Part shown: piece after piece, positions 1 through 7,736 of the stretch | Layout of the letters: every line of letters begins with the position of its first letter | Numbering within the stretch: position 1 is the stretch's first letter | NCBI GenBank assembly: GCA_905235905.1 | Contig: CAJONO010000074.1 | Coordinates: 1-37,907 of the forward strand | From: an uncultured Prevotella sp. | GTDB lineage: Bacteria > Bacteroidota > Bacteroidia > Bacteroidales > Bacteroidaceae | Length of the DNA: 37,907 bases | Direction of reading: 5' to 3' | Translations under genes and position numbers: made by a program | The notes under the pieces: model-generated | The model's input: only the letters and a program-made list of their open reading frames with translations | Database searches by the model: none | Told to the model about the DNA's origin: nothing

Positions 1-1386
1 CTTCAATTCCACGACGTACTGCTGTCCACGGTAGTCTACAATGACATCGGTGCGCGTCAAGTCGCGCGTCTCAGCCTCACAATAGTAGTTACCAATGCCG
101 TTGATGATGGGTCGTAGGTAAGTAAGGAATATTTTGCGCCCGTTGTCCTCCACAAAGCGGTCGTCATGGTCAGGACGGAACGTCTGGTTGAAATGGACGG
201 AGAATCGTTCTATCAAAAGACGCATGTCGATCACTCCGTCGTGGATGAACTGGTTGTGGTAATCCTCCCCCTTCCGGTAGATTTCTGATGAGTGTTCCTC
301 GCTTGCAAAGTAGTTGTACAACCATGTCTCAAATATCCTGCAAGAGACGGCAACGGCCCCTTTGTTGTCGTAAACAAAGTTGAACATGGCTGCCAAGTTT
401 ATATTTTTGTCGTAGTAATTGAATGGTATGCGCTCTCCTCTGTAAAGTATAGCTTTCAGCATGTTGGCCATCTCGGGGAACTGCGATATTTTCTTCATGA
501 GATCATCAAATAGGGTGTTACCCTCTTTCAATAGAATGTTGACTGCCGCCAACACACCCTCTTTGTCCCACGTCAGACGCTTCTCGTCAATGATCTGGCA
601 GAGACGGCTTACGAGGAAAGGATAGCCGGAAGTGTAGTCATATATCAGTTGAGCCACGGCATGGCAGTCAAAAGTGACTTTGTGTTCTGATGCATAGTCC
701 TCAAGCATCAGGGCGATACCGTCGGCTTGGAGGCTCATATCAGTATCGAAAGGGGCTGCAATGTTCCACGGTGAGTTGTACTGGTGTTGTTCTTCGGGGC
801 GAATCTTCAGTTTTAGATTCTTGATGTCATATACCCCGGCAAGGATGACGGACTGGAAAGTGGGAATCTCGTCACGTTTGAGGAACATGTCGCGTAACAG
901 ACCAAGGAACTTGATGAACTCCGGATAGTTGCCGGCAGCATCCACTTCGTCAATGATAAGGACACAACGGTTAGTGGCACAAAGAGTGCTTACCAGTTCT
1001 ATGAAAACAGGCTGCTGCATACTCTTGCTATGCTGTTCATAGAGCTTGTTAAGCGTTTGCAATGCCGTTTCTTTAAGATTAGGCATCCCTACCCATTTAA
1101 TGGGTTGCCCCATCAGTTCCACTGTTGCAGCCAACAGGTTCTCCAAACTCTCAAACGCGCTGTCGGGCAGCCCCTCAAAACTGATTGAAAACACCACATA
1201 ACCCTTCTTCTGAAGATAGTTCTTCAGGAAGGCCAAAGTTGTCGTCTTTCCATATTGCCGACCGCGGTTGATGCAAAAGTACAGACCGTCTTCTATCAAC
1301 TGGGCAGCGGCCTCCACTTGTCTGTCTATGGGCACCATATAATGCCTATCGGCAATGCACTTGCCTGTTGTATTATACCTCTTCAT
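1..1386 (-). CDS. AAA-like ATPase with C-terminal PD-(D/E)XK-type nuclease region (3' end outside window)
   Basis: An open frame runs from ATG at 1386 to the left edge without a stop, so at least 462 residues are present and the C-terminus is missing. A Walker A-like loop GRQYGKTT lies at about residues 42-49 and a Walker B strand VLIIDEVD near 141-148. The last visible residues include a DVIVDYRG...VVELK pattern, which resembles the catalytic strand of the PD-(D/E)XK nuclease domain that ends many AAA-ATPase-like proteins of Bacteroidota. The gene lies 35 bp downstream of another ATPase/nuclease protein of related layout and is probably co-transcribed with it. No signal peptide is visible, so it is likely cytoplasmic. 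The cellular role of this family is not established; mobile-element or defence-type functions have been suggested for relatives. Confidence 0.7.
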   Translation of the reverse strand, partial: MKRYNTTGKCIADRHYMVPIDRQVEAAAQLIEDGLYFCINRGRQYGKTTTLAFLKNYLQKKGYVVFSISFEGLPDSAFESLENLLAATVELMGQPIKWVGMPNLKETALQTLNKLYEQHSKSMQQPVFIELVSTLCATNRCVLIIDEVDAAGNYPEFIKFLGLLRDMFLKRDEIPTFQSVILAGVYDIKNLKLKIRPEEQHQYNSPWNIAAPFDTDMSLQADGIALMLEDYASEHKVTFDCHAVAQLIYDYTSGYPFLVSRLCQIIDEKRLTWDKEGVLAAVNILLKEGNTLFDDLMKKISQFPEMANMLKAILYRGERIPFNYYDKNINLAAMFNFVYDNKGAVAVSCRIFETWLYNYFASEEHSSEIYRKGEDYHNQFIHDGVIDMRLLIERFSVHFNQTFRPDHDDRFVEDNGRKIFLTYLRPIINGIGNYYCEAETRDLTRTDVIVDYRGQQYVVELK

Positions 1387-1421
1387 ACTTTACGTTGCTT
1401 GTCTGTATATTCGAGTAAACA

Positions 1422-2999
1422 TCAGCTTTTCTGCCACCGTTCTATCTGACACTCATGCTGTTTTGTCTTCTTGTCATAGTTGATGCCAACGAGGAGAATG
1501 TCGCCCGTATAGTCGGTCACTGTCTGGGGGTAGTTGCGGGTCTTGATCTGGCTGATGGCGGCCTGTGTGCTTTTGTCGTATTTCAACTCAATGACAAGTG
1601 CAGGCGACGAAACGTTCTTGCGCGGTATGAGCACCAGGTCGGCATAGCCCTCACCGGCAGGATATTCTCTATGTATGTGATAGTCGTTGCGGACGTAGTA
1701 GTAAGCCAGGCTGAGGACACAGGCCAGGGAGTTCTCGTCGTTGTAGGAGAAGATGCTTGTCTCGTCGCTGTGGATGGCCCGCAGCGCACGTGTCACGTAG
1801 TCGCTGTCGCCGCGCAGGGTGGCCTTGAGCAATGCTTCCGACTGATTGATTGACTTGACGACCAGTCCCCATTTGTTCTCTTCAACTGCGTTCACCAGTT
1901 CGTCGCCCACCTCTTTATTAGGCACATAACATTCATTATGTCGCCAGTCAAACGACAAATAGCCCAAGTGGATGAGCACGGTCAACACATCGTCCTTGCC
2001 ACGAACTATCGACATGTCGTTCTGGAACTTCGTGGAATTCACCTTAACGCGACCTCCACCCAACATGCAGATGATGTCATCCTTCAGACCATCGAAGTTC
2101 ATTCCTATGTAATTAGCCACAGCATCAAAAGAGCCTGTGCCAGCCCAGTAACTGCGACAGCGACCACGACCGACGGCCTGCATCACACTGTTGGGATTGA
2201 ACATCGACATGTCATCGCCTATCTGATAGCCATCGTACCATCTTTCCAGTTCATCGAAGTCCATGTCATGCTTTTGGGCGAGAGCGAAGACTTCGTCTTT
2301 GGTGAACCCGAAATAGCGGGCCATCTTGCCAGGATCCACCATGGAATACTCTATGAAATTATTGAGGGCAGACTCTGTCTTGTATTTCTTGATGGGTAAG
2401 ATGCCCGTCATATACACTCCCGCAACAGCCTGTATGGCAGTGACATCCTTGAACATACGGCGGAGCCAATCCACATACCTGTCCATGGCTTGTGGCTCAT
2501 TAGCATACATGCGACATGGTGCGTCCCATTCGTCAATGATGAATATAAAGCGTTCGCCCGTCTCGCCTGCCACACGTAGCAGGAAGTCCATCAGGTCATC
2601 GTCGCTTTTCTCCGGGACATCGGGATAAGTGGCAACGACTTCTTCCTTTACTCTTTTCTCTATTTCGCTCACCACGTTACTACCATCGTTTCCCGACGTG
2701 AAGCGGGTCATGTCAAGATAAATGACGGGATATTTGTTCAGATGCTCCTCAAACGAGGGGTGGCTGGCAATCTCCAGGTCGGCAAACAGGCTGTGGGAGT
2801 CGCATGAGTGGTCATAGTAGGCCTGAAGCATTTCCGCCGCCAATGTCTTGCCGAAGCGTCGGCTACGGGTGACGCAGCTGAAACAACTCCGAGTAAACAG
2901 TGTGGAGTTTACAACTGCAATCAGTCCGGATTTGTCAATAAACTCACTATTACGGATTCGCTTGAACCCTTCGTTTCCTTTGTTGATGTATATACTCAT
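1422..2999 (-). CDS. AAA-ATPase-like / PD-(D/E)XK nuclease domain protein (DUF1703-type)
   Basis: A 525-residue cytoplasmic protein of the AAA-ATPase-like family (PF09820-type) with a C-terminal PD-(D/E)XK nuclease region (PF08011-type). The nucleotide-binding loop is SRRFGKTLA at about residues 46-54, the family's usual R-R-F-G-K-[ST] variant of Walker A. Walker B is FIFIIDEWDA at 151-160. Near residue 470 an ADLVLIP...ALVIELKYD segment supplies the D and ExK of the nuclease core. Length and order match the family. It starts 18 bp after the stop of the UpxY-like gene and an AGGA-like stretch precedes the ATG, so the two are probably one transcript. The biological role is unknown. These genes are typically multicopy and variable in Prevotella and Bacteroides genomes. 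Confidence 0.85.
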   Translation of the reverse strand: MSIYINKGNEGFKRIRNSEFIDKSGLIAVVNSTLFTRSCFSCVTRSRRFGKTLAAEMLQAYYDHSCDSHSLFADLEIASHPSFEEHLNKYPVIYLDMTRFTSGNDGSNVVSEIEKRVKEEVVATYPDVPEKSDDDLMDFLLRVAGETGERFIFIIDEWDAPCRMYANEPQAMDRYVDWLRRMFKDVTAIQAVAGVYMTGILPIKKYKTESALNNFIEYSMVDPGKMARYFGFTKDEVFALAQKHDMDFDELERWYDGYQIGDDMSMFNPNSVMQAVGRGRCRSYWAGTGSFDAVANYIGMNFDGLKDDIICMLGGGRVKVNSTKFQNDMSIVRGKDDVLTVLIHLGYLSFDWRHNECYVPNKEVGDELVNAVEENKWGLVVKSINQSEALLKATLRGDSDYVTRALRAIHSDETSIFSYNDENSLACVLSLAYYYVRNDYHIHREYPAGEGYADLVLIPRKNVSSPALVIELKYDKSTQAAISQIKTRNYPQTVTDYTGDILLVGINYDKKTKQHECQIERWQKS

Positions 3000-3017
3000 T
3001 TCCTGTTTATTTTACGT

Positions 3018-3695
3018 TTATGATTGTTTATCTTCCACCCTCTCCAAGTAATACGGTGGAATATATGCTGTGGTTATGCAGGATTCCAGCCCTTTGATTA
3101 ATACTACGACCCTGTTCTGGCGGGCCACCCGGGCAACGCGGCCTGTGATGCCCTCAAAAGGTCCGAAGGTGACTCGCACCATGTCGTCGGACACAAAGTT
3201 GCACTTCTTGACGTCCACCTCCATGACGTGCTCGTCTTGCAATGCTGTCAGGCGGACAAAAGGCTCCATGTCATGGGAACTGATGGTCAAGGGTGGGTTT
3301 TGGCCCTTGGCGTCGGTGAGAAAATGATTGTAGTAGTACGTCGTGTACGCGGACTCTTTGCTGTCCTTGACGTACTTTTCGGTTTCCTGATATGTGGCGT
3401 AGACAAAGAGAAGATTCATGAAAGGGAACAACTTACGCTGCTTCTTGCCTGTCTCTTTGTTCCTGATGTCTTTCCAAACCTTGGCCAGATACACGTAGGT
3501 GCCGTCTTCTATGATGGCATCTGCCACGGTCTGCACCTTGCCGTACTTAATGCGGAGAACGTACCATTCTCTTTCTTCGCATGGAGCATATCTTACCGAC
3601 ACCCCTGTTTTTGAGCTTTTCGCTTCGGGGAAGACAAAGGAGGCAAATCCTTTGCTGTTTTCGTCATTGATATTAGCATTATCCAACGCGTTCAT
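3018..3695 (-). CDS. UpxY/NusG-like transcription antitermination protein
   Basis: A 225-residue NusG paralogue. The N-terminal NGN domain begins at EREWYVLRIKYGK, and a KOW-like segment near the C-terminus contains VRVTFGPFEGITGRVARV. UpxY-type proteins of Bacteroidales load onto RNA polymerase in the 5' leader of a capsular polysaccharide operon and allow read-through. Here no polysaccharide genes follow inside the window; the next gene is an ATPase/nuclease. The start is set at ATG 3695, because a longer frame opening at a TTG at 3725 would begin inside the -7 promoter box at 3723-3730. It is either an orphan or a regulator whose original operon has been displaced. Confidence 0.82.
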   Translation of the reverse strand: MNALDNANINDENSKGFASFVFPEAKSSKTGVSVRYAPCEEREWYVLRIKYGKVQTVADAIIEDGTYVYLAKVWKDIRNKETGKKQRKLFPFMNLLFVYATYQETEKYVKDSKESAYTTYYYNHFLTDAKGQNPPLTISSHDMEPFVRLTALQDEHVMEVDVKKCNFVSDDMVRVTFGPFEGITGRVARVARQNRVVVLIKGLESCITTAYIPPYYLERVEDKQS

Positions 3696-3722
3696 ATCTG
3701 ACTTTCTGTCACTTTGACTTTG

Positions 3723-3754
3723 CAAAGGTACTGCTTTTTTTCGAGTTAATCAAA
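3723..3754 (-). promoter_or_regulatory. Bacteroidota-type promoter of the UpxY-like gene
   Basis: On the minus strand, TTTG (3754-3751), a 20-nt spacer and TACCTTTG (3730-3723) match the phylum consensus TTTG-N19-21-TAnnTTTG exactly. The ATG lies 28 nt past the -7 box. Confidence 0.8.
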
Positions 3755-3768
3755 TAACAAATGAAATT

Positions 3769-3859
3769 TTGCTGATTTTGAAGCAATTTTTGCAGATTTT
3801 AAAAGCCACCCTCGACTTTTTGCATATTTTGAAAGTCGGGATTGCATATTTTGAAAGTC
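3769..3859. repeat. Imperfect direct repeats upstream of the UpxY-like promoter
   Basis: An 18-bp unit TTGCATATTTTGAAAGTC occurs exactly at 3820-3837 and 3842-3859 (period 22). Degenerate copies lie at 3790-3807 (three mismatches) and around 3769-3786. GACTTT at 3814-3819 and AAAGTC at 3832-3837 also form a small inverted repeat. The array lies between the end of the AraC-type gene and the promoter of the antiterminator gene, so it could be an operator cluster for the latter. Confidence 0.7.
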
Positions 3860-3870
3860 AAAACGGCATG

Positions 3871-4986
3871 TTACAACTGTGTCGTGTCGTGCATCCAGGC
3901 CGTTACGCTCTGGCCCGTGCGCTGCTTGAAGGCGAGGCTGAAGGTGCTGTAGCTGCGGTAGCCGCTGTCGCTGGCCAGTTGCTGGGCGATGATGGGCCGT
4001 CCGGCAGCGGCGGCCTCTTGGTAGCGGCTGATGAAGTGATTGATGCGCAGATTGTTGATATAAGTGTTGTAGGTGATGCCTTGACGGGAGAAATACTGGC
4101 TGAGATAGAAGCGGTTGGTACCAATGGCGTGAGCCAGTTGCTGCGAGGTCAGGTCGTGCTGCAGGTAAAGCTGTGTGGCCACGCAGTGCTCTGCCAACAG
4201 CCGTTCAATCTGGGCGAGGTCGATATTGACAGCCTCAACATCGAGCCCTTTCCCAAAAGCATCGCCGTTAGCGGTGAGGCTCTTGGGGGTGAGGCTACTT
4301 AACGTATCTACCCGCCACAGCAGGAGACCGAAAAGCACGAACTCGGTGAGATGCATGAGGAAGATTAAGAGAGTGAAGCTAATGTCAGCAATTGCATAGA
4401 GGATGAACAGCAGCAGGCAGCCAAGCGTCACCGTCTGGCTCAGCCACACCTTCTTATTCTCCAGGTCGGCATAGTTGTCGTTCAGCCATCGCCCGTACCG
4501 CCTGACGGCAAACACCATATATACGGTGAAGAGCACGAAGAGGAACAGGACGTAGGCACTGGCTATCTGTTTGAACCGGTCGTCGGGATAGACCATGAGC
4601 ACCCCCCAAAGTGCCACGAACGGTATCATGGCCACAAGGACTGGCCACACGGGTCGCCGTCGGTCCTGGAGCATGGAGAGCAGTGTGCCGGCGATGGTGG
4701 TCAGCAGCGTCACGCAGTCGAGCATGACAACCAGCACATAGGCCATTGGATTGATGTCGCGGGAAAAGATATAGAGAAGCAGCCACCACACATGGCTCAA
4801 GGTTACTGCGGCAAAGAGTGACGCAGCCCAGCGGCGCAACCGCAGCGGCGGCGTGATGTCGGGCGCGAAGGCATTGCCTCGGCGCAGCAACAGGTAGAGG
4901 GCAGCGATGAATGGCACCGCTCCCGTTACGCCGTAGAGGACGAAAAACAGTATCACCTGTGCAGGTGTTTGCCCGAATATCTCCAT
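3871..4986 (-). CDS. Membrane-anchored AraC-family transcriptional regulator
   Basis: A 371-residue protein with several hydrophobic helices in its first ~230 residues (for example VILFFVLYGV, YVLVVMLDCV, YVLFLFVLFTVYMVF, LGCLLLFILYAI). A C-terminal AraC-type double helix-turn-helix follows, with a first helix LTSQQLAHAIGTNRFYLSQY and a second IAQQLASDSGYRSYSTFSLAF. The usual AraC ending F..R.G.S...W is present. Such 7TM-like AraC proteins in Bacteroidota are thought to sense signals at the inner membrane and bind DNA on the cytoplasmic side; the ligand and targets here are unknown. ATG 4986 is chosen over an upstream TTG (5028) because a -7 box lies between them. The resulting 5' leader would be very short. 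The gene is divergent from miaA. Confidence 0.85.
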   Translation of the reverse strand: MEIFGQTPAQVILFFVLYGVTGAVPFIAALYLLLRRGNAFAPDITPPLRLRRWAASLFAAVTLSHVWWLLLYIFSRDINPMAYVLVVMLDCVTLLTTIAGTLLSMLQDRRRPVWPVLVAMIPFVALWGVLMVYPDDRFKQIASAYVLFLFVLFTVYMVFAVRRYGRWLNDNYADLENKKVWLSQTVTLGCLLLFILYAIADISFTLLIFLMHLTEFVLFGLLLWRVDTLSSLTPKSLTANGDAFGKGLDVEAVNIDLAQIERLLAEHCVATQLYLQHDLTSQQLAHAIGTNRFYLSQYFSRQGITYNTYINNLRINHFISRYQEAAAAGRPIIAQQLASDSGYRSYSTFSLAFKQRTGQSVTAWMHDTTQL

Positions 4987-4994
4987 TTCGCGTA

Positions 4995-5002
4995 CAAAGG
5001 TA
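4995..5002 (-). promoter_or_regulatory. -7 box of the AraC-type gene
   Basis: TACCTTTG on the minus strand, nine bases from the ATG at 4986. No convincing -33 TTTG was seen at the normal spacing. The transcript would be almost leaderless. Confidence 0.55.
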
Positions 5003-5085
5003 CAAAGAATTTCAGAATAATCGTGCAATTATGTAGTTTTTATTTTTTTACCATCACTAAGGAGTGCAATTTTTTTTGCATTCTC

Positions 5086-5117
5086 TTCGTTTTAATCGAA
5101 ATTTTACACTACCTTTG
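5086..5117 (+). promoter_or_regulatory. Promoter of miaA
   Basis: TTCG at 5086-5089, a 20-nt spacer and TACCTTTG at 5110-5117 fit the phylum promoter with one mismatch in the -33 box. The ATG of miaA is 36 nt further on. Confidence 0.65.
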
Positions 5118-5153
5118 TAGGCGAAACCAAACGTTTGTACCTTTTTCACCGAG

Positions 5154-6068
5154 ATGCAGAAACTGATTACCATACTTGGCCCCACGGCCAGCGGAAAGAC
5201 GCCGCTGGCAGCAGCACTGGCGCGTGAGATCGACGGAGAAATCATTTCGGCCGACTCGCGGCAGGTGTATCGGCGCATGGACATAGGCACGGGCAAGGAC
5301 CTGGCCGACTACGGTGAGGTGGCCTATCACCTGATAGACATCTGCGAGCCTGGGACAAAATACAATCTCTTCCAGTATCAGCAGGACTTCAACAATGCCT
5401 ACGCCGACATTGTGAGCCGTCACAGACAACCTATCCTGTGTGGCGGCACGGGGCTGTATATTGAGGCCGTGCTGAAGGGCTACCGCCTTTCGCCTGTGCC
5501 CCAGAATGCGGAGCTGCGGGCGCGGCTCGAGGGCAAGTCGTTAGCAGAGCTGACGCAGATGCTCAAGGAACTGAAACGGAAGAACGGCACCACGATGCAC
5601 AATACCACCGACGTAGACACGGCGCAAAGGGCCATCAGGGCGATAGAGATTGAAGCCTCGTCTGCGCCCCCTGTCTCGGACGAGGGGGGAGTCGGTGGCG
5701 AGGCTCCCGATTCGCTCATCGTCGGTGTCAACATTGACCGGGAGTTGCGCCGCGAGAAGATTACGCGGCGACTGAAAGCCCGCCTCGACGAGGGCATGGT
5801 CGACGAAATCCGTATGCTGCTCGATAGCGGCATTGCGGCCGAAGACCTCATCTACTACGGACTGGAATACAAATACCTGACTGAGTATGTCATAGGCCAG
5901 TTGAGCTATGACGAGATGTTCCGCCGGTTAGAGATAGCCATCCACCAGTTTGCCAAGCGGCAGATGACGTGGTTCCGGGGCATGGAACGCCGCGGATTCA
6001 CCATTCACTGGATCGATGCCACCCTCCCGATGGAGGAGAAGGTGGCCGCCATCCTGCGACTTATTTGA
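5154..6068 (+). CDS. miaA: tRNA dimethylallyltransferase MiaA
   Basis: MiaA transfers a dimethylallyl group to N6 of A37 in tRNAs that read codons beginning with U, the first step of ms2i6A synthesis. The 304-residue product starts with the P-loop GPTASGKT at 9-16, followed by the DSRQVYRRMDIGTGK motif and later the AKRQMTWFRG motif, all family hallmarks. A short Gly/Pro/Ser-rich stretch around residues 164-182 (SSAPPVSDEGGVGGEA region) is not typical of the family. It is encoded by a G-rich hairpin-forming segment near 5660-5705, and may be a small in-frame insertion in a loop. The 3' end overlaps the convergent ruvA by 8 bp. Confidence 0.96.
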   Translation: MQKLITILGPTASGKTPLAAALAREIDGEIISADSRQVYRRMDIGTGKDLADYGEVAYHLIDICEPGTKYNLFQYQQDFNNAYADIVSRHRQPILCGGTGLYIEAVLKGYRLSPVPQNAELRARLEGKSLAELTQMLKELKRKNGTTMHNTTDVDTAQRAIRAIEIEASSAPPVSDEGGVGGEAPDSLIVGVNIDRELRREKITRRLKARLDEGMVDEIRMLLDSGIAAEDLIYYGLEYKYLTEYVIGQLSYDEMFRRLEIAIHQFAKRQMTWFRGMERRGFTIHWIDATLPMEEKVAAILRLI

Positions 6069-6690
6069 TTTGCTTCAGCGCCAGCTTCACCACCTGCTCT
6101 ACGGGCAGCGACGGCTGTTCCTGCAGAATCTGCACCACCACCTTCTGCGTGGGGGCAGGCGAGAAGCCCAGCATGGTGAGGGCAGCCACGGCCTCGTCGC
6201 GCACGGCATTGTTCACGGGCGTGGCCACGCTTCCGCCGGCAGGAATCTCGTCGGCAATGCCCAGGGCCACAATCTTGTCGCGCAGGTCGACGATGATGCG
6301 CTGGGCCGTCATCTTCCCGATGCCCTTGATGCTCTGTATGAGCTTGGCGTTGTCGGTCGAGATGGCGTTACACAGTTCAGATACCGTCATGCCCGAGAGC
6401 ATCATGCGCGCCGTATTGGCACCCACGCCCGAGACGGTAATGAGCAGTTCGAACATCTCGCGCTCTTTCTTCTGGAAAAAGCCGTAGAGCACGTGGGAAT
6501 CTTCGCGAATGGCCTCATAGACGTAGAGTTTCACGGGCGTAGGGTGGGGGTTGTTGGGCGAAGGCAGATGCCGCTGGCAAGCCGAATAGGTGTAGAGCGA
6601 AATGTTCAGTGCGTAGCCCACGCCGGCGGCCTCAATAGTGGCCAGTGCGGGGGTCAGTTCGGTCAGTTCGCCTTTGATGTATTCTATCAT
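6061..6690 (-). CDS. ruvA: Holliday junction branch migration protein RuvA
   Basis: RuvA binds four-way DNA junctions as a tetramer and loads the RuvB motor in recombinational repair. The 209-residue protein has the N-terminal OB-fold starting MIEYIKGELTEL and two helix-hairpin-helix motifs (VSGVGANTARMML near 85-97 and IKGIGKMTAQRIIVDL near 120-135). A C-terminal domain III ends at ALKQIK. Length agrees with the family. ruvB and ruvC are not nearby, which is common in Bacteroidota. It converges on miaA with an 8-bp overlap. No clear TAnnTTTG box was found just upstream. Confidence 0.96.
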   Translation of the reverse strand: MIEYIKGELTELTPALATIEAAGVGYALNISLYTYSACQRHLPSPNNPHPTPVKLYVYEAIREDSHVLYGFFQKKEREMFELLITVSGVGANTARMMLSGMTVSELCNAISTDNAKLIQSIKGIGKMTAQRIIVDLRDKIVALGIADEIPAGGSVATPVNNAVRDEAVAALTMLGFSPAPTQKVVVQILQEQPSLPVEQVVKLALKQIK

Positions 6691-6803
6691 GACGTTTTCG
6701 TTTTTGGGTTATTGCTATATAGTAAGAAAACGGTGCAACACCCTCGTTTATTGTGTGTGCGCGGTGTGTGTTTTTTTAGCGACCATCAGTTTTTTTGTTC
6801 CCA

Positions 6804-6837
6804 TTGGCATTTAATTCAGAAAAAATGTTTACTTTTG
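6804..6837 (+). promoter_or_regulatory. Promoter of the DUF4468-like gene
   Basis: TTGG at 6804-6807, a 22-nt spacer and TACTTTTG at 6830-6837. The box position rules out ATG codons before about 6845 as translation starts. Confidence 0.6.
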
Positions 6838-6872
6838 CAGTCGTAATGTACATTATTAAAAAGTTGATGGTT

Positions 6873-7631
6873 ATGAACTACATGAAAAAGATGGTGGTCC
6901 TGATGGCACTGTTCCTGCTACAGGGCATTTGTGTTCAGGCACAGGTTATGAAGTCGTCCGACTTGGAGAAGTATGCCAAGGAGCGTTATGGCGAGAAATG
7001 GCTCGATGCCGCCAAGAACCTTGCCGGCAGTCTCACGCTCGACAAGAACCAGTCGCTCACCTACCAGCAAGTGATAGACTGTGGCGACAAGAGCAAGGAG
7101 CAGATCTACGTGCAGCTGAATTACTGGGTCACGTCGACTTTCAACAAGAACAAGCAGGCCATCACGCTCAACGACAAGGATGCCGGCTGCATCATCGTCT
7201 CGCCCACTATCGATGCCATTGCCGACCATACCGGAACGCTCAACCGCTACGTGGTGAGCATCACCCCCGTTATTCGCATCGACATCAAGCCCGGGCGCAT
7301 CCGCGTCACCTATACCGTGCCCACCTACGACGTGCTGAAGGTAGAGGATGGCGGTTGGCTTGGCGGACTTGCCGACGACACGAAGACCAATCAGAAGAAC
7401 CAGAACTACTACAGTGACGGCAAGCGCTTGAAGGACGACAAGACCGACCGCCGAATCTATGACGAGCAATGGGAAATTTCCAAGCACTATCCCTTCGTAG
7501 AGAAGGACAGCAAGAAGCGCACCGCTGCCAAGGCGCTCGTCATGACTCATGCCTACTCGAACGTGGTTATGGACAAGATTGAGGAGGCCGTCACCAATGG
7601 CATTGTGGGCAACGAGGACGACGACTGGTAA
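6873..7631 (+). CDS. Secreted DUF4468-like domain protein
   Basis: A protein of about 252 residues with a signal peptide (MKKMVVLMALFLLQGICVQAQ after a short lead). The start is placed at ATG 6873, although ATG 6882 is equally possible; both follow the promoter at 6804-6837. The body has the pattern of DUF4468, a TBP-like fold found in exported Bacteroidota proteins: SKEQIYVQLNYWVTSTF, then a strand with KDAGCIIVSPTID, then RIDIKPGRIRVTYTVPTYDV. The function of the family is unknown. It stands alone between ruvA and ddh with its own promoter, and a weak CAGG/CCTG stem plus T-run follows at 7651-7670. Confidence 0.65.
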   Translation: MNYMKKMVVLMALFLLQGICVQAQVMKSSDLEKYAKERYGEKWLDAAKNLAGSLTLDKNQSLTYQQVIDCGDKSKEQIYVQLNYWVTSTFNKNKQAITLNDKDAGCIIVSPTIDAIADHTGTLNRYVVSITPVIRIDIKPGRIRVTYTVPTYDVLKVEDGGWLGGLADDTKTNQKNQNYYSDGKRLKDDKTDRRIYDEQWEISKHYPFVEKDSKKRTAAKALVMTHAYSNVVMDKIEEAVTNGIVGNEDDDW

Positions 7632-7672
7632 TCTTTTTGTAGTTTTTTTTCAGGTTTTTCCTGTCTTTTTTT

Positions 7673-7703
7673 ATTGTTTTTCCAAAAAAAAGACGTACTT
7701 TTG
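7673..7703 (+). promoter_or_regulatory. Promoter of ddh
   Basis: ATTG at 7673-7676, a 19-nt spacer and TACTTTTG at 7696-7703. The ddh ATG lies 34 nt downstream of the -7 box. Confidence 0.7.
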
Positions 7704-7736
7704 CACGTCGATTCGAAGAATTAACATCATAATGAC

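Noticed and set aside
3696-3725. TTG start for the UpxY-like protein
   Set aside because: It falls inside the -7 promoter box.
7651-7670. Terminator after the DUF4468-like gene
   Set aside because: Only a 4-bp CAGG/CCTG stem precedes the T-run; too weak to list as a feature.
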